From: Actinernus sp. WN-2022
Lineage: Eukaryota; Cnidaria; Anthozoa; Actiniaria; Actinernidae
Length of the DNA stretch: 64,000 nucleotides
Reading direction: 5' to 3'
Assembly (NCBI GenBank): GCA_030867875.1
Contig: JAOWCC010001589.1
Coordinates: 138,357,745 to 138,421,744 of the forward strand
Positions within the stretch are counted from its first letter, which is position 1, and each line of letters begins with the position of its first letter. Below the pieces are notes generated by a model, which saw nothing but the letters and a program-made list of their open reading frames with translations, ran no database searches and had not been told where the DNA came from. Shown here one piece after another: positions 10,799 to 22,019 of the stretch. The position numbers and the translations under genes were made by a program.

Positions 10799-11976
10799 CA
10801 TTTTCAAAAGTGACATCTTCACGTGTGAATATATGATTTATATCTTCACGTGTGAAGATATCACTTTTTAGAAAAATACACACTGGTATTACATCGATAA
10901 GTATATATTAATTAACAGTTATTCACGGAAGTCAAAGTGCATATTGTACACCTATTGGATTCATCCGAGCCCAACATGGCAACATATTTAAGTCGAGACT
11001 TCAATATTGGGCGAGACTGAAGGTCGAGCTAGCCTAAAATCGAGACTTAAATATTTTTCATATTGGCGAGGATTATTCCTATAAGTGTTTTATTATACCC
11101 GCACAAATAATCCTCCAATCTGATTAACACAATCAATTAGCGTGAGCAGCTCGTGTAAACTATCCAATTGACCGATTTAGCTTGTACATTTGTTGTCCCA
11201 ATTCAGGTCACCTGACGTTTTCTTGTTTTTCTGTATCCCAAGAGGAATGTATAAATTTCTCTAATTGGAAAACAAAACACTGAACCCTCTGTCACATAGG
11301 TAGCTGTATATCCTTCATGGCAAAATATTGGGCTGGCACGTGACCCTAATACACATATTTGATTGGTAGACTATTTGTAAGGTATAATAATATTATACAC
11401 TTATAGATCATTTGCATGTGACGTCATCAAAATTCTAAAATCTAAACTATGAGATATATGAAGCTGTTCTTTCAATATGATTTATATATCGGTATTCTCA
11501 GTATTCTTCGAAAAATTTACGTCGATACGGTGATTTGTTTTCGAGTTACAGTACTTTGAATTTTGTGACAGCCCAGCTCAGCGTGTTTCCTAACTGTCAA
11601 GGAAATCCATATATTTCGGCCAATTTCAAATTTTAGACTTGATAAACCTTTAAAAGTGATATAGCTCATTTTGCTTGCTATGTCATGCTGACGAGTCCAA
11701 ATGAGGACGAAACAGCTGTCCATGACTGCATTCTAGTCGAGCTGACCTTTTTGTGTCAGGTCTAGCTAGCCGTAGTGCCATTTGTGGAGTATCACACCGT
11801 ATGAGCTTTGCCGTAGTCTTCGGACTTGTTATTGTCGTCATATCTAAAGTGTTTTGAAGTGAATGCTAATCACATTGATGGGAAAAACAGCTTTATGTGT
11901 AGAGTACGTTTTTGGCCGCCATCTTGGTGTACTAAAGCTGTACACCAACATGAGGGTCTGAATGGGGGGGGTCTAC

Positions 11977-12120
11977 ATGTCAGTTGTCAGTTAAATTTTT
12001 GGCCATTTGTCAGTTGTCAGTTAGCCCTAGTTAATCATTGCTAAATTTGTCAGTTGTCAGTTATTTTTCGGTTGTCAGTTGTCAGTATAAAAATCGTCAT
12101 TTGTCAGTTGTCAGTTATTT
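11977..12120 (+). repeat. GTCAGTTGTCAGTTA repeat cluster
   Basis: The 15-mer occurs about six times at irregular 20-40 bp spacing, separated by unrelated words. Confidence 0.85.
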
Positions 12121-12599
12121 TTAAGGCCGTTCGAATATTATTTGTCCGACAGCTCGGTCACGAAGTACTCTATTGCTCCAAAATTTCGGTCATTTCTATA
12201 TTTTTACCTGCTCTGTACACAGCATTAAAAATATTTCACTAATATAAGTTTTTTCTTGAGGCAATTTTTTTTGTGACGTCAATGCAAACGGCAATTACCA
12301 GAATGTAGGTAATTGCTGTTATCATGCTTCAAATATTTTCTTTGACGCGCGCTTATACGCTCACACGGGGGTCTTCGCTGATATTTCCCGCTCGCGGAGA
12401 GAACATATCGGGTCACGTGTGCATTCAACCAATCACGCGCGAGAGAAAATATTTGATGGGTTATAAAGCGACACAGTTTATAGAACCTCTCGACCAGTCA
12501 GAATCTCTATGAAATTATACTAAATTATACTAAATTATAATAAATTATAATAAATCACAGGATCCTAATAACCTTCCTTGGAAAGACTTGAGCTCATTT

Positions 12600-12745
12600 A
12601 TATCATAATCAGTCCGAAACGGGCGCTCTGATTGGTCAAGAGCCGTGTGTTATTGGAGGGCACACACATGGATGACGTCATTAGCGCGCAACCAATTTCT
12701 CAACTCGTTTTGATTGGATATTTTCATAGTTTTTAGTTTGCGATT
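12600..12745. repeat. Dispersed repeat shared with 52375-52510
   Basis: Shares gctctgattggtcaagagcc and ttctcaactcgttttgattg in the same order and orientation with the later copy. Confidence 0.75.
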
Positions 12746-13537
12746 ATCATATGAAACCTGAACACAATTACTACGGTTTTAATGTGATCTCTCATATGGT
12801 AGCGTCAGTTTCCCTCAACGTACAGATCAATCTCCCAAATTATGCAAAGTAGGAGGTGCCTTTATCACAGTGGTCTATACTGGTTTTTAAACTGAGTACA
12901 CGGCCGGCAGTATGTGTATTTGGTATATTTAACTGAATTTTGGGATTTTCTGGTGTAAAGTATACGGCAAGACTTGGACATGATTTGAACTCTTAATTTG
13001 GGTATTTTGGGTAATCTTTGAAAGGTATTTGGTATATCATTACCTCTGAATTTCTAACGAGACCTGAAACGGAAATCATAGGGCTGACCAAAGACCTCTG
13101 GCCGAGGCTGTATAATGTCAATTAGGCATTTATTTCATCAGGGGAAATCCAAGTTTAATCCCCGCTGTTGGTAGAGATCGTTCTGACTTAATGTTGAATG
13201 TGAAGACCGTTGAAAGAATTATGAAAGAATGATTTCGATTGGATAGATAGGCTGAATGCATAGATCTAAGGGCGTATTCGATTGGCCGTACTCCAGTGAA
13301 TAATAATAGATGGAATAGATGGAAATCACTGGTTCAGGCACATTTTGCACTACAAGCTACGAACGCTTGCTGTCCTTGCGGACTTATGTTGTTCCGGATA
13401 GATAACTGTACGGTTTTGTTTGGGCCTTACAAATCATTTATATCATATACTCAAGTCATCTCTTGTAACGGAGTGAGTGAAATAACATGTTGTTGTCCAG
13501 GATACATTTATAGGCTACGGTGGTAGAGCAGAGGGAG

Positions 13538-14131
13538 ATTTCGTAGGAGTAGGCAAACTACGGCATGTCCGTAGGCTTGCCGTAGCCGTGCTGTAACCGT
13601 GCTGTGCCGTATTTCTGTAATTTGATTGGATCAGCAGGGCAAAAACAATGGGAAACCATTTCAATGTCACGGTATACGTATATGCAGTACAGTAACCGAC
13701 TACGGACTGGAACGAGACACTCATTGCACCGTAGCGAGTCGACAACGGTGAGAAGTCAGGGTGTTTTTCGTAGTCACCACAACAGAGTACGTTAGTCGAA
13801 TTTAATGTAAGAAATTCACCAGTCTTTTGGATATTTCATTAGCTAACCTTTAAAATACACAATAAATTGCTTTCTGTTCGAGTTTACAGCGTTTTTGGTC
13901 ATAGCTTATGTGGGCCGAAATTTTTGTCAATTCGGTCGGCAACGCGACGGCTTCAGCTCAGTCTCGCCAAAATGTTGACATTTTCGCGCCATTCGTTGCG
14001 TGCTCGGCCCAGTACTCCAGACGACCGCTAGGCACGTCCAACCGTAGTCGTAGTCCGCAGCTTAGTCGTATCTTAAATTTGCTAGTAACCGTGCTGTAGT
14101 CAGTGCTGTAGTTTGTCCCATCATACGAAAT
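13538..14131. mobile_element. MITE family ATTTCGTAnGAGTGGG, long copy
   Basis: Inverted ends ATTTCGTAGGAGTAGGCA and complement TGTCCCATCATACGAAAT. The interior word tgattggatcagcagg marks the family (other copies 19114-19284, 25233-25380, 62508-62947). Confidence 0.65.
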
Positions 14132-14340
14132 ATGCTCTAGACCCTTCTCAAGCATGTTAAGGTATTATTGATCAATTCTGTTGAAACACTAAATTCGTTA
14201 ACTTTGTCATTTTTAAATGAAATGCCATAGAAATATGTAATTAGGCAGTAATCACATGTCTTAATATTTAAGTTAGGTATTCTGGTGCTGTTTTGGTGGT
14301 CACGTGACCTTAAGGCTGATAATTATAAAATAAAGAAATC

Positions 14341-14625
14341 AAAATGGCCGGTCACAGTGCATTTTTAAAGTAACGATTTCTGGCTTATCTGATTGGTCCT
14401 GATTATATTGTTTCTAAAGATCTGTTTGGAATGGTTGATATTTTGCCATTGTACGTGAACAAATTAGGAAAAACTGGTTACAAGGACAGGTCACGTGACT
14501 TGTTTTCTCTATTTTCGCAATCGATCAGGATCAACCATTCCAAACAGATCTTAAGAAACAACCAGAAATGAATCAGATAAGCAAGAAATCGTTACTTTAA
14601 AAATGCACTGTGACCGGCCCATTTT
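14341..14625. mobile_element. MITE with about 95-bp inverted repeats
   Basis: aaaatggccggtcacagtgc through gatctgtttggaatggttga is repeated inverted at 14530-14625 with a few mismatches; the loop contains CACGTGAC. Confidence 0.85.
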
Positions 14626-15257
14626 GAGGTGAAATCTTCAGATCTTTCTGGTCCGCCGCTGGAATACTACTTACAACACCTATACACGAGCGCTCGGTGC
14701 ACGAGTTATACAGCAGCGGCTGGAGTAACTATAGTACTATGATGGAGTTATATGCTATTTTCCACCTCCAATCGAATGTCGATCGTTCTAAAACGGCGTT
14801 TTGAAGTTTTTCAGTTGCCATCCAGTAAAGCCTTCCCATATCATGGGATAGAGTTTTATGTCCGCCATTAATTACGCGAGCCGCCTGTATCTGTGACAGA
14901 GCTAATTTTCAGCGGAAGCGGGGCTATTTTCTTCAAACAAACCTTCGCGCGATCTTATAAGTAAAGTACATTTTTTAAATATTCATACTCATGTAATATT
15001 CATTATCCCGTGCGATGACGTAGAATTAATTATGCACGGTTGTTTGTTCGCAAAGAAGAGTCGCCCCACCCCACCCACCCTTCTTGCTGACGACTTTCGC
15101 ACTCTGTACTCCTTGTCACATTGCTCGACAGGGGTTCACTATACCATACCTTAATTTATATTTGACCGACACGGTTTTCTTTGTTATTCACAGGGGTTTA
15201 ACTCCCGATATATACCTAACAATAGAGTACTTCAAAGCCCGGGAATCCAGGAACCTT

Positions 15258-15981
15258 AAGCCATGGTTTCCATATAATCGGACGATCGCTGCGATCGCTG
15301 CGATCGCCGAGTCCTCAGGTTTCAATATGATCGCAGCGATCGCTAGGAAACGTCGAGTAGGCCTGGATCCAATAAACAGACCTGGCGCGAATCTTTGGCG
15401 CGAACTTTTTAGACATGGCGGCGAAAAATCAAAGACGTGCTCTTGAAGCCTGAACCCGAAGGTACATTCTTCTTCTTTCTCAAAAATCGTCCATAAGCTG
15501 TCCTAATTAGTGAACTTATTTTCTGGATTTCTAACGGGACCTGAAACAACCATAGGGGCTGATCAAAGCCAGGACCCGGCTAATCCACAGATCGACTTGG
15601 AATTTAGCGTGTTGGTTTTTGTGGAGGGAGGAAAACCGGAGGACCCGGAGAAACACCCTCGGATCAAGGGTGAGATACCAACGAACTCAACTCACATGTG
15701 GCGCCGCGAACGGCGCTGGCGTTGGTTACTTGTGTTTAGGACGCCATTTTGACGAAAGTGAGAAAAAATTAAAGTGCATTATGGGATACAAGACTTTGAT
15801 GTGCAATGCCGGTCTGGGACATTTTGGATCGCAAGGATCGCATATATATAGTTTTTCTATCTCTGCGATCCATATGATCGCAAGGATCGCAAACGTTTTG
15901 GTTTCCATATGATCGCAAGGGTATCACAACACTTTTTTCTGCGATCGCTGCTATCCTTGCGATTATATTGAAACCAGGCTT
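15258..15981. mobile_element. GATCGC-palindrome element enclosing a SINE fragment
   Basis: Ends AAGCCatGGTTTC and GAAACCAGGCTT are inverted. Both arms carry stacked GCGATCGC and GATCGCAGCGATCGC palindromes. A reverse SINE 3' segment lies inside at about 15500-15740. Confidence 0.6.
15500..15740 (-). repeat. SINE 3' region, reverse orientation
   Basis: Shares ggaggaaaaccggagaaccc-type words with 62700-62740 and 28430-28455, plus ggacctgaaacaacca. No A or B box is found. Confidence 0.55.
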
Positions 15982-16094
15982 CAGTATTACCATGGACTCC
16001 TGACTAACTTGGTGATAAAATAATCAGACAAACTCTTCCTTGACATGTTACCAGCTTTTAAGAATAATTATTATACATTAACTGAATATATATT

Positions 16095-16215
16095 CAAGTA
16101 TAATGCTCGAGCAACAGTTTGTGAGAGTTAAATACCGAGAACGGAGGCAATAAGCCATACGGCCTTCGGGATGTATATGGCTTATTGCCGACGTTCGAGG
16201 TATTTAAGTGTCTTA
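16095..16215. repeat. Hairpin around ggcaataagccata
   Basis: Arms aaataccgagaacggaggcaataagccata and tatggcttattgccgacgttcgaggtattt pair around a short loop. Confidence 0.75.
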
Positions 16216-16914
16216 TTTCATACTTGACGAGGTTTTTGCAAAATTTTCATTGATGTAGCTCTTTTTAGGTAGATTTTGGGCGAGTACCAAGACGGAGAAA
16301 AGGTTCTAAATCATTATAGGGATATTTAGTAAGTTTGGCTGAAGCCAAGGTGAATGAATTCCTTGGAGAAAATAATAAAACAAATTCCTTAATGCAAGCG
16401 CAATTCAGTGTATCAGCTAGAAACAACAAAATATCGTTGAATTGTATTGAATTGCTCGTTATAAATGCAAGGGATGTATGAGAAAAGTTCCCGGGATGTA
16501 TCCAGATACAGATGCATTTATAATGGCGGTATGTATGGCAAATAAAGCCTCATGAATAACAAAGAAAACCGTGTGAAGTATGAAATAATTACGTATGCGG
16601 CACACTGATACTTGCTACGACATTTCTGGGTCAGTACCTAGTGCTCTACCGAGCCACACCATTGGCCAATGAACAATAGAGTAGCCAAGCACAACAAACT
16701 GAAGAACATGGCTTACCAAACACCACCACTGACCCTAACCAAACAAACCATAAATCCTCTTCCGATCAACTAGGACTTACCGACATTTCTTGGAAATTTG
16801 GCCTGAACGACTAAACAAAATCTTCATAATCTAAAATCAATCGAATGTTTGGTTGAATTCGAAAGCACTGAACATTTAGCGGAGCACGGAGTTAGCTCAA
16901 TTTCAAGCTTGATT

Positions 16915-17192
16915 TCTCTCCCAGCTAACAGTCACGTGCTGATATACTACTTCATTAACGAATGAATTGAGCTCGTGATCCCCATGGGAAAGGCGTTGCC
17001 ATGAATGCTGGAGAGCAAGCTATCTTTAAGAACGCAGTTTTAGAAATATCGACAATCGATTGGAGGTGAAAAATAGCACTGATTTATAAACATGATTTGT
17101 TAATAACACTACCGATCTCGTACAAGGCCTTTGAATAGAAGTCAGATATATTTTGCTCTCCAGTACAACCACGTGATTTGTTAGCTGCAAAG
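16915..17192. repeat. CTTTTGCAGGAA family, copy 2
   Basis: Shares gtcacgtgctgatata, gatcgacaat, ataacactaccgatctcgta and agtacaaccacgtgat with 2563-2824 in the same order. Confidence 0.65.
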
Positions 17193-17244
17193 GGCCTATT
17201 CAGAGGGTTTTGATGCCCTAGAAAATGGACAAGCCAAAATTTTA

Positions 17245-17440
17245 TTTTATAGCTCAAGCTCCAGAGAGAATGATTTGAAGGAATACGTACAGTAATCAAC
17301 AGATCCTGAATACCTTCATTTGTCTAATTCCCCTCCCCTCCCTCACAGATTCTGTTTTATAGCTCTTGAAAGCTACTCAGCTCCAGAGAGAATGATTTGA
17401 AGGCTGAATACGTACAGTAATCAACAGATCCTAAATACCT
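17245..17440 (+). repeat. Direct duplication around ccagagagaatgatttgaag
   Basis: ctccagagagaatgatttga, tacgtacagtaatcaacaga occurs at 17265-17305 and again at 17380-17432. Confidence 0.85.
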
Positions 17441-17490
17441 AGTAGATAATTGGATTACAGGAAACGAAATTGATAGCTTGCGACGAATAA

Positions 17491-17687
17491 TTATAGAATA
17501 CCCCGCAATTCGGATAATTAAAAATTCATTTTCTCAAATGTTCATACAAACCTTCTAAAAACCTAACCATTTTCGACAAAAGTCATTCATAGAACGACTC
17601 TACATACACCTGCACTATAATGGAGCATTTCGGCACAGTTTTGGCACAGTTTTTAAGTGATCTTTCGACATGCGGGGTATTCTATAA
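17491..17687. mobile_element. MITE with 17-bp perfect ends TTATAGAATACCCCGCA
   Basis: TTATAGAATACCCCGCA and its complement. Related copies are 61919-62149 and, more decayed, 2110-2300. Confidence 0.85.
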
Positions 17688-18773
17688 GAGTTTACCGGTA
17701 AAATCCTGTCCGCCATTACTGGAACCGTTCTCATTATTCAGCGGAAGTAATGTCATACACTCAACACGACAACCTCGTGGCGCAAAATAGTGTGCATAAA
17801 AACGTATCCAACCTCGCAAAGATAAATATAACTTTCTTCTTGTGTGCGTGAAGAAGTTTTTAGTAGAAATATGCCTCCAAGGCGTTGTGTTGTGCAGGCG
17901 AGCGTTGAACGTATGACATCACTTCCGCTGAATAACCCTTTGTATAAAGCTGAACAAAAGGGAACGGCCTCCAGTAATGGCGGACGTTTAGATTCAATAT
18001 TCGGAGTTCAAAAAATAAGACTTCCTGTCGTCGTAACGAAAAACGATTTGAACTGGTAGTAATATACCAAATCTACTCTATGCAAAAATATGCAAACACA
18101 TTGATATGTCAATATTTGATCGTAGGGGCACTTTAACTAGCTGCGACTGCAAAACGGTTACGATACTGAAGCCTGTACCCTGGATGCCAGAGGCTCGAAA
18201 CGAGACGTCTTAGCCGTCGAGCGAAGCGAGACCTCTTTTAAGCTGATGTCGATTTCCAACCTCTGATCAAGGGTATGAAGCCTGGGGCTAACACAACACT
18301 TTTACACGTGTATTTAAAAGTCTGGCCTTTGTTTAAACGCCGGAAAGCACTGATCAGACTTCTAAAATGCACGTGTAATAGTTTTATTGAATTAGCCCCA
18401 GGTTTCACACTAACGACATAAGCATATGTAGCATACGCAGACGCAGTGCGTAATTGTCAGGTTAACACCTTATACTGATCTAAAATGATTTATCGCCAGG
18501 GAAAATGCTTCAGCAGCGTTCATAAGACAATCCTCCCCACTGCAGAACGTGCTCAGAACAGCTTCTTGTTAGATCAGCCTTCGTGAACGGTTCCGCCGTT
18601 CGATTGGTTGAAATCTAGTGAATTATTTCCAACGATCGCGAACCAAGAAAATCGGTATACTGAAACGTGACTATGTAGTTCACTACGGCCCAAGAAAAAT
18701 GCCTAGAAGTTATGATTCTCGTAAATACATGTGAAATACATGTAAATACACGCTCCATATGATAATTCTAGTA

Positions 18774-19614
18774 CAGTGGAACTCCCGTAAGCGATCACCC
18801 ATAATGTGGTCGCCCACGAGAGTAGCCACCCCAGGAGCCTGATTTGTAGTCAAATGTAAAGGAATTTATTCTACGATGGCAGGATGGTCAAGAACAGCGT
18901 GTGACAATCAAGTGTAAAGCATAGCCTGAATCGTTCGACGCCATCACTTTAATTAAGTTGCAGCGGGTACAAAATGCTGCTGCCCGTCTTTTTGTTGAGC
19001 ACTAACACCTGTGTTGCATCAACTACATTAGCTTCTAGTTGTTTCGTGTCCACTTAAAAATATTATACTTTACTTATAAGTTCGCGCAAAGGTTTGCGTG
19101 AAAAGTAGAGCACATTTCGTATGAGTGGGGCAAACTACGCACTGACTACAAGCACGGTTGCTGTACGGCATACCGTGACATTGAAATGGTTTCCCATTGT
19201 TTTTGTCTTTCTGATCCAATCCAATTACAGAGTTACAGTACGGTTACGATAAGGCTGGGGATATGCCGTAGTTTGTCCCACTCGTTGGTTTCCGCATGTT
19301 GTGTTGAGTAAAATGACGTCACTTCCGCTGAAAATTAGCTCTGTCACAGGAACGGGTTAGGGTAATAGCGGACATAAAAACTCAAGATTCGGGCCCCAAA
19401 TAGTAAGACTTCCCGTCGTCATATCGAAAAACAGTTTGGACAGGAACAAATATAGCAACTTTACTTGACAAATACGCAAAAATATCGTAGGGGCACTTTA
19501 ACAGAGGCAAAAAAGAAAAGAAATTCGAAATCACACCGCCCCAAAAGTGGTCGTGGTCACTTAGAGGAGAGGTTTCACTGATAGTAATCAGGATTTTGGT
19601 TAGGTGGTCCACTG
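18774..19614. mobile_element. Decayed pogo/Tc1-like element
   Basis: Left end CAGTGGAACTCCCG and right end complement CAGTGGACCACC, both flanked by TA. The interior holds the ATTTCG-family MITE at 19114-19284. No transposase is readable. Confidence 0.4.
19114..19284. mobile_element. ATTTCGTATGAGTGGG MITE, short copy
   Basis: Ends ATTTCGTATGAGTGGGGCAA and complement of cgtagtttgtcccactcg; interior tttcccattgtttttgtc as in the other copies. Confidence 0.7.
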
Positions 19615-19721
19615 TATCTGGTTTCGTTTTGTGTCAACCAAGTATACACGTTTATTTCATGGGTCTAGAGTGGTTTTGTTTTTTCGTCTCGATGTACAGG
19701 AAACGAGTTCACGTAATGTTT

Positions 19722-20857
19722 CAAAGCAGACAATGAGGACTAGACGGGGTTTCCAGTCCGCGCAATTAGTTCCAGTCTGAGGTGCAGCTTCAGACTGGAA
19801 CTAATTGCGAGGACTGGAAACCCCGTCTAGTCCGAATTGGAGGCTTTGGAACGACTTCTCATATCATTAATTATTCACGAGGTAATATTGTTTTTTTTAT
19901 CGCCAAATATTAGGTTTTGAGAATTATAAATTGAGGTTTTGGAATTGGAACGAACTTGATTTTAGGGGAATTTGCTGGTTTTTTTTGGTTTTTATTTGAA
20001 ACTCCTGTTTGAAATAAAGATTTTACTAACGTACAGGTGTGCAAATATGAAAGGTATTTCGCGGAGAATTTAAAAACGTTGATGCAACTAGACATTAAGA
20101 GTAACGTCACTTGTTTGTTGTTTTTTCAATACTTTTAATACCATAGATGCTGACAGTTGCGTAAACTATTGTATTGTATTGCTATGCAAATTTGAGATCG
20201 AGTCAGAAAATATTCGAATTTTGAAAATTTTAACGCAGTTTACCATGGCTTCCTACGAGAGCGATGACGATAATTTTCGTCTACTCAAACGGTTCAGAAA
20301 AAGTCGTTCGTCTAAAGAAGAGCAAGAAACGTTGAAAGAAGCAGTGCCACCCACGACAAGATACAAAAATAAATGGGCGGTAAATTGCTTCAAAGAATGG
20401 ATAAAAGAAAGGAAAAACAAAGTTGCCATATTGAAGCCAACAAGCTTGGGTATAAACCTAAAAGCTATTGATGACCTCGTTTACGAACATTGGGATAACA
20501 TGACAGCCTCGTCATTAAACTTCTGGCTGGGAACATTCGTACAAGAAGTGGCGAATAAGAAGGGAGAACATTATCCGGCGCGGACGCTATACCAAATTGT
20601 AGCTGCAGTAAAACGACATTTAGAGGCTACAAATAGGACGGACATGAACATGCTGGATAAGGCGAACGAATGGTGAGCATTTCTATGTACAATTTCTATT
20701 TGATAGTATTACGTTTTCCAGTTATGCTAAATGACGATTTTCAGTTATGGAAATGAGTTCCAGTTACTCTGCTTTGTACTTCCTCTGGTTTCAAGGTTCG
20801 TCACGTCGTCTGATTAAGCGCATCTTATTGGATTATTACCTCGTGAATAATTAATGA
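19722..20857 (+). mobile_element. Inverted-repeat element carrying the Crypton-like ORF
   Basis: A 128-bp near-palindrome (19722-19849) is followed by a 22-bp left repeat (CATTAATTATTCACGAGG at 19864), the ORF, AT-rich sequence with TTCCAGTTA motifs, and the inverted right repeat at 20835-20857. The element at 4763-5305 shares the same hairpin and ends without the ORF. Canonical Cryptons lack terminal inverted repeats, so this architecture is unusual. Confidence 0.6.
20245..20676 (+). CDS. Crypton-like (KIAA1958/QRICH1-type) N-terminal fragment
   Basis: A good Kozak start (accATGg at 20245) gives 143 residues. Residues about 33-130 match the tyrosine-recombinase-like N-terminal core seen in Crypton elements and in domesticated KIAA1958/ZMYM/QRICH1 proteins: TRYKNKWAVNCFKEW, LNFWLGTFVQEV, YPARTLYQIVAAVKRHL. 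The catalytic C-terminal half is absent: the frame stops at TGA just inside a consensus donor (ATG|GTGAGC at 20673), so this could be a first exon whose later exons were lost by internal deletion. It lies between inverted repeats (19864-19885 and 20835-20857), so it is a mobile-element gene and not a host gene. Confidence 0.65.
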   Translation: MASYESDDDNFRLLKRFRKSRSSKEEQETLKEAVPPTTRYKNKWAVNCFKEWIKERKNKVAILKPTSLGINLKAIDDLVYEHWDNMTASSLNFWLGTFVQEVANKKGEHYPARTLYQIVAAVKRHLEATNRTDMNMLDKANEW

Positions 20858-21735
20858 GTATGAGAACTTTGTTTATCGGTATACTTGTGTATTTAGTGTT
20901 GACCGAGAGGCCGGCGAATGAACACTGAATGAAATGCGCTTTTACTGATCAGTTAGCAGACCTTTTTTCGAACCTCTGCTGGCCAGACGTTCCACATTCT
21001 TTCGCTGGATCAGCATTGAACATTTTTTTTGAAGTGTAGAAACTTTCTTTGAGCATTCAAACGTTTTAATTTGGTAGGTATAATTTAAAGCCAACGCGTG
21101 TCGAACTCTGAAAAGGGCAAGACAGAAACATGTGTAAAAATATTTAATCTTAGAGTGTTTTATTCCCTTGGCATTCTTAGGTTTTGTTAGTGTTGTTTTT
21201 TCGACGATTTTGATATCACAGTGCAACCAATCCGTCCCACCCCACCCCCCCTAAATGAATTCTCGGTAGTGCTTGAACCACTCGGGATGCCGTTTACACT
21301 TCAGTTTATATTTTCGCATTGTGCACGGAGCAACAGAGCCGATCACAATCCATAAAAAGCCAGAATTTATATCACTAGTGGACTTCAAGAACCTGGGTCC
21401 AACTCGTGTCGGAACAAAACAAGGCTGCGAGTTATTAAAGTAATAAAAATTGCACCAAATACCGCTCCAACTCATTCGTTTTGAGCCATTCATAAGTCGG
21501 CTTGGAGTAAAATTGTTGAGTATATATATCTTCTAAACAATATTTCAAAGGTCTCTAAACAGTCTAAACAGTAACCCAAATCCCGGGGTATAATTGAAAT
21601 TGATGGTTTAAAGTTGCCGAGCGGGCTGTATATTTAATCACCTAGAAAAAGAGACTCCGGCTGGAACTAGACTTGTCTAGGTACAGCACGGTATAACTTT
21701 TGATCAGTTTCCGATTAGGTTAAAGTAAGTGAAAT

Positions 21736-21940
21736 GCTTACCTAAAGCGGGCGCAGAATAATATAAGGAGAGATTCTCACCTATGACGATCTGGCTTTCG
21801 GGGTCTTTCGATATCGGTTCAGTTGTGTTAGCAGCTGAGGATGCATTCCTAGGTTTCGTAATGCTGGGGCTGCTCTTCGGAAGGTTGGTTGGTGAACATG
21901 AAACGCCAACGATGGCAAAAACAATAAAGATAGGAATCAT
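21736..21940 (-). CDS. Signal-peptide exon, candidate 5' exon of the MAM gene
   Basis: An ATG at 21940 opens MIPIFIVFAIVGVSCSP, a hydrophobic run with a plausible cleavage near SC/SP, followed by a Ser/Thr/Pro-rich segment with N-glycosylation sequons NAS, NTT and NLS. Two donors follow, GTGAGA at 21780 and GTAAGC near 21736, and both leave phase 1. MAM exon A begins in phase 1, so either splice would read ...G|GCNFD in frame across a 14-kb intron. The frame is closed upstream by TGA. The link to the MAM gene is inference; it could belong to another secreted protein. Confidence 0.4.
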
Positions 21941-22019
21941 TATGATATGTGTCCACCACCAGCGCTTGTTGGAGCGATTCAACTGCGAATGATGGAGCAG
22001 GCGATACTCCGGTCAAAGT

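Noticed and set aside
21253..21440. Minus-strand exon-like frame (PCFVPTRVGPRFLK...HPEWFKHY) after a CGCAG acceptor
   Set aside because: It would need phase 0, whereas the upstream signal-peptide exon ends in phase 1, and it stops at TAG before the MAM exons. No family recognised.
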